NCBI GenBank assembly: GCA_947462335.1
Contig: OX381714.1
Span: 18,882,618-18,946,617, forward strand
Origin: Harmothoe impar
Taxonomy: Eukaryota; Annelida; Polychaeta; Phyllodocida; Polynoidae
DNA: 64,000 nucleotides
Reading direction: 5' to 3'
Of the stretch, positions 32,292 through 41,041 are shown one piece after another. Position numbers and translations under genes: made by a program. The notes beneath the pieces were generated by a model. The model was given only the letters and a program-made list of their open reading frames with translations, ran no database searches and was not told the DNA's origin. The number at the start of each line of letters is the position of its first letter. Position 1 is the stretch's first letter.

Positions 32292-33436
32292 CTGCTGCAC
32301 CTGCTGCTACCGCTACTACTACTGACGACAACGCTCCTGGCACAGCGCAGTACTGGCAACCGGGTTTTTACCTCCCCACTACTGTTGATGACTTTGATGA
32401 CCTGCCGCACGTTGCACAGCCCCTCTCCTCCACCACTACATCGACCGACGCCCTCGACGCCGCTCGCGCTGAGAGTGACAGCTATTCGGACACTCAGCCC
32501 CTAAACCGAGAAGAAGAGGAGGAGGAGGAGGAGGAGCAGCAGCAACAGGGTGAGACAGAGAACGACGCTGACGACGAGGCGTACGAACAACCCGAAGGGA
32601 AAGGGGTGGGCGGTACGTTTTTCGGCTTCCCTCTTCGACCTTTCGACCTCACTTCCTCCACTAGTAGCGTCCCGTCCGGTCCGTGGCGACTGCCCTCACC
32701 GCCACCTTACGAGGGCGGCGGCGCTTCATCTTCTACCGCTACACTCAGCACCGACGGCGTGTGGCTGCGCTGTTCCAACAACGAGGCCTCGGATACCACC
32801 AGCGCTGACGCTGCTCCTGCTATCGGTTCTGCTGCTGATTCAGCTCACGCTGATGGTGTTACTCATCCTGCGGGTGTGAAACGTTCTAAGGTGAGTTCCA
32901 GAACAACAAGGCCTAGTAAGAAGAGAAAAATACAAGAAAAAGAACGAGATGGACGAGAAGAAGCAGAGAAAACCTTCTCCCGTCTTCTCGGGTTAGAGTT
33001 CTGCTTAGACGGAGCTTTGACGCTGGAGATCTGGGAGGACGTGGCTAGACTGTCTAGGAGGCCGCGCTACACAAAAGACGGCCAGGTGAAAGAGGCATCT
33101 CTGACCAGAAGCAAGCGAGTGCACTTCACGGCCGACGCGCTGCGCGAGCTAATAGCACGCATCGCCGATATCCGCGCAGTGGTGCGCATACGCGACACAG
33201 CGGCCGCGCAAGGAAAACCTAATCACACCCCCTGGTTCGCAGTGCTGGATGAGGAGGGCGAAGTGTACGCAGCTGTGAGCTACTACAGCGGTAAGAACCT
33301 CGTCCACGTGCGCAAGTACGAAGGTCCTGACAAAAAACCCACACAGCAGGGAGTGACGCTGTCCGCCAGAGCGCTCAAAGAGTTGGATGACAAAACAGAG
33401 ATCATTCTGAAATATCTCGGCATAGATTCGGAATGA
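31841..33436 (+). CDS. Low-complexity nuclear-type protein with C-terminal PC4-like DNA-binding modules
   Basis: A 531-residue frame from the ATG in CACCACCATGAGC; an upstream in-frame TTG is not a likely start. The order is: basic N-terminus; poly-Ser (about 52-80, AGT repeats); poly-Ala/Pro (about 97-157, GCT repeats); acidic Glu run with Gln (about 224-240); Pro/Ser/Thr-rich middle; basic RPSKKRKIQEKER (about 358-370), a likely nuclear signal. The last ~170 residues are well ordered. RYTKDGQVKEA...FTADALRELI (about 408-445) and VHVRKYEGPDKKPTQQGVTL (about 488-507) followed by SARALKEL both resemble the p15/PC4 single-stranded-DNA-binding fold (V-R-x-Y, then P-x-x-x-G-[IV]-x-L, then a closing helix). 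A role in replication or transcription of the element is inferred. The position just upstream of PolB, in the same direction, fits. The low-complexity half could also hide a core- or capsid-like function, but no motif supports that. Confidence 0.65.
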
Positions 33437-33453
33437 GAGACGCTCAACGCTCA

Positions 33454-33600
33454 CGCGCGCACACACACACACACACACAGCGTTTGACGTACGCTGTATG
33501 AGACAGACAGACGGATACACAGACAGCAGACAGAAAGATAAATAGATAGATAGATAGACAGATAGATTGATAGATAGATAGATAGTTAGACGGCTAAGTA
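33454..33600. repeat. (AC)n and (GATA)n microsatellites between two element genes
   Basis: (AC)n at about 33455-33478, then GACA/GATA tetranucleotides at about 33500-33590, filling the gap between the PC4-like stop and the polymerase start. Confidence 0.9.
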
Positions 33601-33624
33601 GTTGGTAACTGAGTGAAAAAAAAC

Positions 33625-35496
33625 ATGACACAGTACGTATGCGAAAAGTGTTTCAAAATGTTTAAAAGACCGTACAACCACGAGAGACACGTAGAAAATT
33701 GTAGAGTAGTACCTAAGTTTTGCCCTCTATGCGGCGAAGGCGATTGCCGAAAGATCGCCTGTCGACGCGAATCTCTGGACGGGGTGACCGTCCCTCCGCG
33801 CATATGTGCTGTACCGAACGGGGAGGAAACGTTCACGGCGAATTGGCCTGCGATACAAACGGGCGTCAGGATGCACGGGACTCGCGTGAGTGTAACAAAC
33901 TTCAGGCTACCAACCGGCGAGTTGAATGACGCTGTAGATACTATGCGTCGCATTCACTTGACACAAAGATTCAGATACAAAGTGGGTTTCTCGGTAGGCT
34001 TACTCTTACAACACAGAGAAGACAAGAGCAAACTGCGCTACTTTCACGCCTCCCAGAACAACGCAACTTTCATACAACCGCTCCCTACTATAACTAATTC
34101 AGAAACTTTGGAAGAGCTCCTCTCAAAGATGGAAAACACCGTCGCTTGCGAGGAAGTACGGAAACTTTGCGACGCTGACACCAAGTGGCACGTTCTTTTT
34201 CCTACCAATTTGAACATTTGCGTTTACATGGGACCGGGGGAATTCCCCATAGGCGGTAGGATCACTCAGGCCGGTCGAGTTGGAAAGAGAAGCGGCGTGT
34301 TAGATTTTCCCAACAAGGACAACCTCTGCATCTTCCGCTGCATTTCCTTTCACTTATACAACACCAGCAAGCGCGCTTCAGATTTGTTACGTCAGTTCTG
34401 TCCCGCTGCCACACCTGAATCCTTTCCGGGTCTGAACATCCGCGACTTACCCGCGTTAGAGAACTTGTTTGACGTACAGATAGCGGTTTACACCGCGTCG
34501 CGTCAAGTGCCGGGGCGGAAGTTGAGAAGACGCGTTACTCTGATCAGACCGCCTTCCAGAACTCTGGCCGCCCGAGGTAAAGTCAACCTACACCTGACGG
34601 CGAAAGGCGGTTTGCACGTCTCTCTCGTCACGGACTTCAACGCGTACGCGGGCATATACGAATGTTGCAAGTGTAAGGCGGCGTTCACCACCGAGTTCTT
34701 GCTGAAGAGACACAGGAACCAGCTTTCCTCTTGCCGACAAGTCAAGTTGCGCTACGTAGGTGGCATCTACCAAAATTCGAGAACGATTTTCGAAGCGCTA
34801 GCAGACTTCTCCATTTTTCCCCCCGACGGACATTCCGGAATCTACCCTTACAAGATCGCCTTCGATTTCGAGGCTTTCTTCAGACCGTGCAAAGAACCGT
34901 CGACGGAACACGTGTCCCTGCTGTGGGATCACGTCCCTTTGTCGGCTAGCGTCGCATCCGACTTTCCGGGGTGGGAGGGGCCCGTCTGCTTCGTCAGAGA
35001 ATCCGACGCAGATTCCGACCCCTTGTTGGACCGAGTTTTAAATCACATAAACGAGAACGCCAAAGTCATCGGGGAAGCTACGCCTTCACTCGTTCTTCGC
35101 CTCCGGAGACCGAAGAAACCAAGAATTCAGCGTCATAAAGAGAAGCAATCAATACTTGGCGGTTTACACACAGCACACGGTTTTCTTGGACGTAGTCAAC
35201 TATTTGGCACCCGGTTACAACTACGCGACCTATTTGCGAGCTTTCACCAGGAACGAAGAGAAAGGTCACTTTCCTTACGAATGGATGACGTCTACCAGGA
35301 AACTGGCAAACAGAACGCTGCCACCGAGATCGGCTTTCGACAGCGAGCTGACGGGCATCAAAATGTCCGAATCCGACTACGCCGCATGTCAGAAAGTTTG
35401 GTCCGACGAGAAGATGCAAACTATGGAAGACTACTTGATCCACTACAACAACAAAGACGTCAAACCTTTCATAGAAGCTCTGAAAAATCATGCTAA
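33625..35496 (+). CDS. polB: Protein-primed family B DNA polymerase, N-terminal part (zinc fingers, OTU-like, ExoI)
   Basis: The ATG at 33625 (MTQYVCEKCFKMF) is preferred over an in-frame GTG at 33613. The order is: a C2HC/C2H2-like finger (C6, C9, H19, H22/C26); a cysteine cluster CPLCGEGDC; an OTU-peptidase-like segment with D232 and C235 in DNLCIFR (compare DGNCLFR of OTU proteases) and a candidate histidine near 331; a second finger around residues 347-370 (CKCKAAF...KRHRNQ); and exonuclease motif I as DFEAF (D414, E416). Beyond about nt 35085-35115 the frame loses homology and runs to a stop at 35496, while the continuation is in the next frame. The true N-terminal product therefore ends near there unless the break is a sequence error or is bypassed. 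Confidence 0.8.
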   Translation: MTQYVCEKCFKMFKRPYNHERHVENCRVVPKFCPLCGEGDCRKIACRRESLDGVTVPPRICAVPNGEETFTANWPAIQTGVRMHGTRVSVTNFRLPTGELNDAVDTMRRIHLTQRFRYKVGFSVGLLLQHREDKSKLRYFHASQNNATFIQPLPTITNSETLEELLSKMENTVACEEVRKLCDADTKWHVLFPTNLNICVYMGPGEFPIGGRITQAGRVGKRSGVLDFPNKDNLCIFRCISFHLYNTSKRASDLLRQFCPAATPESFPGLNIRDLPALENLFDVQIAVYTASRQVPGRKLRRRVTLIRPPSRTLAARGKVNLHLTAKGGLHVSLVTDFNAYAGIYECCKCKAAFTTEFLLKRHRNQLSSCRQVKLRYVGGIYQNSRTIFEALADFSIFPPDGHSGIYPYKIAFDFEAFFRPCKEPSTEHVSLLWDHVPLSASVASDFPGWEGPVCFVRESDADSDPLLDRVLNHINENAKVIGEATPSLVLRLRRPKKPRIQRHKEKQSILGGLHTAHGFLGRSQLFGTRLQLRDLFASFHQERRERSLSLRMDDVYQETGKQNAATEIGFRQRADGHQNVRIRLRRMSESLVRREDANYGRLLDPLQQQRRQTFHRSSEKSC

Positions 35497-37528
35497 ATTT
35501 TTCCAAGATCGCCGCATTGACATGTTGAAAGACGGAGTTTCTCTCGCCGGTTTGACTTTACGGTTCCTCTTCCAAAACCTAGAAGACGCGTTCACAACGT
35601 TCCCCCAGTTCGACGCCGTCCTCCACGCTCTGATCAAAGAAAATCTAGTCGGCGGTCCTTCCATCATCTTCCATAGATTTCACGAGAAGGGCACCACGCG
35701 GATAAGGGAGCACAAGTACGGCGAAGAAGCGAGACCGTGCCAACACATCCTAGGACTAGACGCTAACTCTCTGTACTTGCGCTGCATGAGCGAAGCGCAC
35801 TGCACGGGCTATTACGCGGTGAGACGGCCCGAGACCGAGTTCAAGCCTGAAATTAGGCAAAGAAACTCTCACAGCGCTTTGGAGTGGTTACGCTTCGTAG
35901 AGCACGACCGCGACGTGAAACTGCGCCACGCTTTGAACGGCGGCGAGATGGTTGTAGGCTGTCGGAGAATTCGCATGGACGGGTTTCACGCGGCCTCTAA
36001 TACGGTTTTCCAGTTTCACGGGTGTTGGTTCCACGCTCACGAGTGCATACCGTCGCACCGATATCAGTGCGCTTCACTGAGAGAGGAGAGACGCGACAGA
36101 ACGACCAGAGTAAGCGCTTACTTGAAAGCGCTAGGTCACAAGCTGGTCGTCGTGTGGGAGTGCGAATGGCGAGAGATGAAGCGTCGAGATGAGCGGGTCA
36201 AGGCCTCCCAACAACGCTGGAAGGTTGACGCTTTGAAAGTGTCTCGAAACGCGATGAGCGAGAGCGACATCCTTTCCGCTGTGAAAGAGGAGAAAATGTT
36301 CGGTTTAGTTCAAGTGGACATCACTACGCCGCCTCACCTACGAGACTACTTCGAAGAAATGACCCCCGTTTTCAAGAACGCGACCGTTTCAAAATCGGAC
36401 ATAGGACCTCACATGTCAGACTTTGCGCAGGAAGAAAAGCTGTTGAACACGCCTCAGAGATGTCTGATAGGGAGTTACCACGGAAAAAATATTCTCTTGG
36501 GAACGCCGCTTCTCAAGTGGTATTTAGAGCACGGTTTGATAGTCACCAAAGTGCAGCTGGTGGTAGAATACCTACCTAAACGCTCCTTTGCCGGTTTCGC
36601 GGACGAAGTAACGGCGGCGCGAAGACGTGGCGACGTGAACGAGAACGAGAAAATTCTGTCAGACTGTTACAAGTTAATGGGAAACGCTACGTACGGTAAA
36701 ACAATCTGCAACAAAGAAAAACACACGGCGGTGAGATACACTGACAGTCGGAAGTTCGAACTATTGGCCAATTCGTGGCGCTTCAAAAAGGCGTCCGAGT
36801 TGAGTTCCGATCTGTTTGAAGTCGAACTACAACCGAAAACAGTCAACAACAACCTCCCTATTCAAATAGGGTTCATGGTATACCAGTACGCGAAGTTGAA
36901 AATGTTAGAGTTCACATACGACTTCTTGGATAGATTCGTCGATCGGCGCGATTATGCCCTTTGTCAAATAGACACCGACAGTCTTTACATGGCTCTCAGC
37001 GGTGACACGTTGGATGACCTAGTCAAACCTCGCCTGAGAGAGACGTACTTCAGAGAGAAACGAAAGTGGCTTCCGACAGCGGTGTGCGACGATCACTTAG
37101 AGCTTTTCGTGAAGACAAAAACGGAAAGAGTGCGAGAATGGTGTCCGCCGCCCGGCGGATGTTGTGAGAGACGGTACCTTCACGATCTGAGAACTTCGGG
37201 GCTTATGAAAGCGGAGTGGGAAGGTGACGGGATCCTAAGTCTCAACCCTAAGACTTACATTTGCTACGATCGAGTCAGCGACACCGGTGAAAGAAAATCC
37301 AAAAAATGGAGTGCAAAAGGCGTACAGAAGAAACAAAACCCTCAGGAACCAGACGACTTCTTGGATGTTCTTCGCCAACGAAAAACTCTCATTGCTGTAA
37401 ATAGAAACTTCAAAGTGGTGCGAAACAAAATGGTCACCTACACCATAGAGAAAGACGGCGTGCGCTACTTGTATTATAAGCGTCGCGTGCATTCTGACGG
37501 TGTGACAACGAGTCCTTTAGAGATATGA
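35050..37528 (+). CDS. polB: Protein-primed family B DNA polymerase, C-terminal part (ExoII-III and polymerase motifs)
   Basis: This frame is +1 relative to the upstream part and is open from 35050 after a TAA at 35047. It has no own good start, so it is a continuation. Motifs: ExoII FLDVVNYLAPG (about 35183), GHFPYEWMTS, ExoIII YNNKDVKPF (about 35445), polymerase motif A LDANSLYL (from about 35756), motif B KLMGNATYGK (from 36671) and motif C DTDSLYM (from 36971). All catalytic acidic residues are present, so only the frame break separates this from an intact enzyme. The spacing and FPYEW signature are those of Polinton/Maverick-type pPolB, which starts synthesis from a protein primer at linear ends. 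Stop TGA at 37526. Confidence 0.9.
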
Positions 37529-37590
37529 AAAAAAAAAAAAAAAGCGTGTGCATCTTTTCAAAAATAGAGTGTTTATCAAGATTGAAAAAA

Positions 37591-37596
37591 AATAAA
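37591..37596 (+). promoter_or_regulatory. Polyadenylation signal AATAAA after PolB
   Basis: AATAAATAAA begins 62 nt past the polymerase stop, with further AATAAA-like words to 37613, just before the right TIR begins. Confidence 0.6.
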
Positions 37597-37616
37597 TAAA
37601 AAAAATAAAATAAAAT

Positions 37617-38161
37617 ATTGTTGTGTTTTTATTTTCATACGTCTTCTTTTACTAGTAAGTCGCGCAGTCTCTTAAAGCGTCACTCATGTGACGACGTCGC
37701 TTCCAGTCACGTGATCCTAAAGACCCTCACTTCCTAAACAAAAAACTTCTTCTTCCGCTCACGTGATCAATCAAGTCACTTCCGGTCACGTGATCCTCAA
37801 TGAGGTCACTCACTTCCGGTCGGCCATTAGGTCATGTGACGTCACTTCCGCTCACGTGACTCATCAGGTCACTTCCGGTCACGTGATCCTAAATTAGGTC
37901 ATATGACGTCACTTCCGGTCCCCTAAGTAGGTCAGTAAGTTACCCAGAATGCACCACTAATCCCCTAAGTAGGTCACTTCCGGTCACGTGACCAAATGGT
38001 GGCCTCTGATTGGCTGCAGGGTTACCCAGAATGCACCACTAATCCCCTAAGTAGGTCACTTCCGGTCACGTGACCAAATGGAGGCCTCTGATTGGCTGCA
38101 TGTCGATTGAGTAATAAACAGTACTTAACTATAGTCCCGTTCCGATACATACTATACTACT
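37617..38161. repeat. Right terminal inverted repeat
   Basis: About 545 bp, reverse-complementary to the outer and inner parts of the left TIR. It carries the CACTTCCGGTCACGTGA series and an extra local duplication (GGTTACCCAGAATGCACCACT at about 37931 and 38020). It lacks the G-rich arrays and the palindrome of the left side. Confidence 0.85.
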
Positions 38162-38167
38162 CAAAAT
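38162..38167. repeat. Target-site duplication, right (CAAAAT)
   Basis: Identical to 28941-28946 and directly adjacent to the ACTACT terminus. Confidence 0.85.
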
Positions 38168-38221
38168 TGATACAAATTCGCCAAATTGGCTAATAGAAAT
38201 CAATTCCTAGCGGAATCCCAG

Positions 38222-38461
38222 AAAGCATGAAGATTGATTCGATGTTTTGATTAAAATTCTAAGTCTTATATGGGATGATTGATTAATGATTATAGTATTG
38301 ATGTGATATGGCAATGCAGACGTTATAAACTACTGCAGATACCTATTTTGCGTTTATAGGAAGAATACATATATTAGTAGTAGGCCTACATGTAGTACAA
38401 TGGGTACGTTGGTAAACTTCGACACTAGCGACACGCCGACACGGCCCTTTTAAAAACCGAC
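38222..38461. other. No gene; flank of the nested elements
   Basis: AT-rich DNA, with CGACACTAGCGACACG-type words from 38418 that recur at 38670 and 41440-41600, marking an older dispersed repeat. Confidence 0.45.
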
Positions 38462-38469
38462 AGGGGCGA

Positions 38470-38620
38470 CAGCCCAGCTAACAAAAAACGTTATTTTACG
38501 TCAAAATAACGTTTTAAATTTTACATAACGTTATTTCATATTAAAGAGCCTTAGAAAAACGTTGACATATAACGTTATATAACGTTATAAAATGGTGTAT
38601 AACGTCATTTGTTTACTGGG
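38470..38620. mobile_element. Small AACGTTAT-rich MITE with 8-bp target duplication
   Basis: Flanked by AGGGGCGA at 38462-38469 and 38621-38628. The ends contain CCCAGCTAACAAA and TTTGTTTACTGGG in inverted orientation. The inside repeats ATAACGTTAT. An 8-bp duplication suggests a hAT-type origin. It sits inside an older GACACGGCC-type repeat. Confidence 0.75.
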
Positions 38621-38628
38621 AGGGGCGA

Positions 38629-39224
38629 AGGGCACAAAAAAACAGAGCAGTATGTATTAAATAAAAGTCAACATTGGCGACACGGCCCTGTCGCCAAAAA
38701 TTGACACAGTAAAGAAGTCGATTACCCATGTAGAGTCACATAGGTATCATGCATGCAAGCATCTAGATACATAACATAAGACATGTCCACCCAAATAACT
38801 AAATGTTATAGGGTGTGCATTGATAGTACGAATGTATAGGCCTATAGTTCAGTGTAAGTTCTTCTATAATCAATGTGTAATGGTACATACAACTATAGAA
38901 GCAAGACTATACTTACAAGTAACCAAAGGACCTGTTCGTGTATGTAGACTGTACTCTATCACCACGTAAACCACAATACGTGGTTGTGTATGTTAGTGTA
39001 ATAGGGATTCCCCCGTGTGTGGGCTTACCAGTGGAGAGTTTGTTAAACAGGAACAATAAGCAAGGCCTATCTTTTCAAAACTGATATGTATAAGTGTTTC
39101 TTATCTCCTCATAAAGCGGGTCGCCTCCGACGTCATATCAGCCCTTAGAGGGCACCTCCTAAACTGAAACTATATATCGACAAACAATTAAGTGTCCCCC
39201 TTTGATCGAATACATTGTAGCTCT
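38629..39224. other. No gene recognised
   Basis: AT-rich sequence without exon signals. Confidence 0.45.
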
Positions 39225-39515
39225 AAGGGAGTTGGGGGGGGGGGTGGTGGATTTGGGGGGGGGGGGGTAAAAAATTTGGACCCCTTGACCGGGGGGGGGG
39301 GGGTAAAAAATTTAGACCCCTCCTGGGGGGGGGGAGGTCAAAAAAATTTAACCTGTTTTGAGGGAAAAAGCCCGCGCGGTACTATGCTACAAAGGGGTGC
39401 GAACGCACACGATTTTCGGCCTGCCGGGGGGGGGGGGGGTTTAAAAATGTTGACCCCTCTTGCGGGGGGGGGGGGGGTGAAAAAATTTCGCGAAATCTCA
39501 CCGCCCCCCCCCCCC
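39225..39515. repeat. Degenerate G-tract repeat (GGGGGTAAAAAATTTGGACCCC)
   Basis: Seven or so runs of 8-14 G separated by AAAAAATTT-GACCCCT words, ending in a C-run (39503-39519). The plus-strand frame gives poly-Gly and is not credible. It has strong potential for G-quadruplex structure. Confidence 0.75.
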
Positions 39516-39519
39516 CCTG

Positions 39520-40329
39520 TTGTCGAAAAATGAGCACTCCCTAATGTTTAACTTAAAAATGAGAGATAACTGTCTATTGAATTTTACGATCACCTGATAA
39601 GAGTCATAAGAGCTCGAGGTCTTGCTGCTATCCAGAGAATATGAAAAAAAAAAACAACTTCGTGATAAGGAATACATTGACCGATTATCACAAAGGTTCC
39701 CTTTTCCCAATCTCTCACTGGTCAATGTAGATGTTTCACTTCCATTTAGTTGATAATAAAAATATCATTATTTTATTGACAACTAAAGGAAATCATTTCT
39801 GACGTGTCATATATTATATATATACCGGGTACATAAAGGGTAAAATAAATGTTTTATAGGAAGGATGTAGGTCGAATAGGGGAGGTCTTTTTTTCAGAAA
39901 TTGTAGGCTAGCCCCTAGAAAATTGTCCCAGTTAGTTGCCATTGTGTCTTATTAACTTACATTTACGTGCATAGCAGAACCATTTCTTTCACTGAGACTT
40001 ATAGACTGCAATTCAGTTCAAACCTGACACCTAGTGTACAATTCTAGAACCAAAGACAAAGCGAGGCTAGTATCGCCACCTGGCGTCAACCTAACACACT
40101 GTAAATTGCGCTACTTCGCGGACACACCAATCAATGCCAACTGCTGTTCCATTGTCCACTCACCTCCCTCTGCGTAGTATTTCTATTCTCTTGAATAAAG
40201 TGGCATTTTTTTCCGGTCAAGTTTGTCAGTATCGACATAGCTGAAGATCTATTAGTATTCAAATGTTTGATGATGTAATCTTGAACATTACACACTAGAA
40301 GAATGCGTGTGTTCTGCGATTAGAACACT
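39520..40329. other. No gene recognised; probable upstream region of the next gene
   Basis: AT-rich up to about 40300, then abruptly GC-rich. No exon motif. Confidence 0.4.
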
Positions 40330-41041
40330 GAATTCGGCTGGGGTGCAGGAAGTAGATGGAACAGCGCCGTCTGGAGCGAGTTTGGGCCGAGTTTGTTGTG
40401 CTTGGATGCTGACTGGAGGCGGAGAGGACAACGGGCTCCTCCAACTCACCGCCACCTCCCCTCACTACTCAGTGAGATAAATATAACCACCAAGTCACCC
40501 ACCCAGGGAGGCAGCCCTCTTCTCTCTCTGCTCCCTTCTCAAGTCGCGGCTCCCACCTCCAATTCCTACTCAACTCGCCATGGATAAAACTTCTGCCAAG
40601 TGAAACGCCTGCTGCACCCATCGAACCCGGGTGCCGAGAGAAAAGTGCCGGGAGCCCCGAGCCGTTGTGCCGGGAACAACGAACCGGCCGGCCGGGACGA
40701 GGACAATAACATTAGCAGTTTCCCAGCCCAAGTTGAGTTAGACTTGCAGTGCAGTCTAGCCCTTTCTTCACCGGCCAGAGACGGTGCATTTCTCCACCAC
40801 TGGCGAGGATTTTAGGAGGGGATCAGGACCACACGGTATAGCGACTGGATGGTACTAGAGGATTTGGGGCTGGGAGGAGTGGAAGGGAAAATGGCAACGT
40901 CTAGAGTGCCAGCACCACGGCGGACTAGGCGACAGAAAGATGCGGCCAGTGAGCCGGCCCCCATGGCCAATGGGGAGGCTGAGGAAGGGGATCCCAGAGT
41001 CAAGTATCAACTACCAGACCTTGACCTCCGCTCTACTCTTG
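40330..41041 (+). CDS. GC-rich first exon of an unrecognised plus-strand gene
   Basis: CpG-rich, purine/proline-coding sequence stands out from the AT-rich surroundings, as animal CpG promoters do. An in-frame stop at 40813 is followed by ATGs at 40849 and 40891. The second (GGGAAAATGGCA) has the better context and gives MATSRVPAPRRTRRQKDAAS, then an acidic stretch and QLPDLDLRSTL. The exon ends at 41041 before an ideal donor GTGAGT. From 40891 the coding part is 151 nt, leaving phase 1. No following exon was found in the window, so intron 1 may exceed 20 kb. The N-terminus is basic and disordered; I do not recognise the family. Confidence 0.5.

Larger units (their letters stand above)
28947..38161. 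mobile_element. Polinton/Maverick-like element with protein-primed PolB, 9,215 bp
   Basis: The tips are AGTAGTATAGTATGTATCGG and its reverse complement, so the element begins AG and ends CT as Polintons do. It is flanked by a 6-bp CAAAAT duplication. Long terminal inverted repeats run from each tip up to the genes. Inside are three genes: Death-domain protein (30028-30768, minus), PC4-like protein (31841-33436, plus) and zinc-finger/OTU-like/PolB (33625-37528, plus, frameshifted). The interior is visibly richer in GC than the flanks. I searched all frames by eye for retroviral-type integrase, packaging ATPase, capsid proteins and adenain-type protease and found none. It is therefore a reduced Polinton relying on integrase in trans, or a distinct PolB-bearing virus-like lineage. 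It inserted inside a small MITE. Confidence 0.88.
28613..38221. mobile_element. Older small inverted-repeat element split by the Polinton-like insertion
   Basis: CTGGGATTCCGCTAG at 28613-28627 is repeated in perfect inverted form at 38207-38221. The flanks 28608-28612 and 38222-38226 are both AAAGC. Both flanks inside contain TTCGCCAAATTGGCTAAT. Removing the 9.2-kb insertion leaves an element of about 388 bp. It is a MITE-like host for the nested element. Confidence 0.8.

Noticed and set aside
31910..32504. Frames of poly-Ser/Arg, poly-Ala/Val and poly-Leu on both strands
   Set aside because: Shadows of the AGT and GCT triplet repeats of the PC4-like gene.
33613..33624. GTG start and four extra codons for the polymerase
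   Set aside because: Nuclear genes start at ATG; the ATG at 33625 is four codons downstream.
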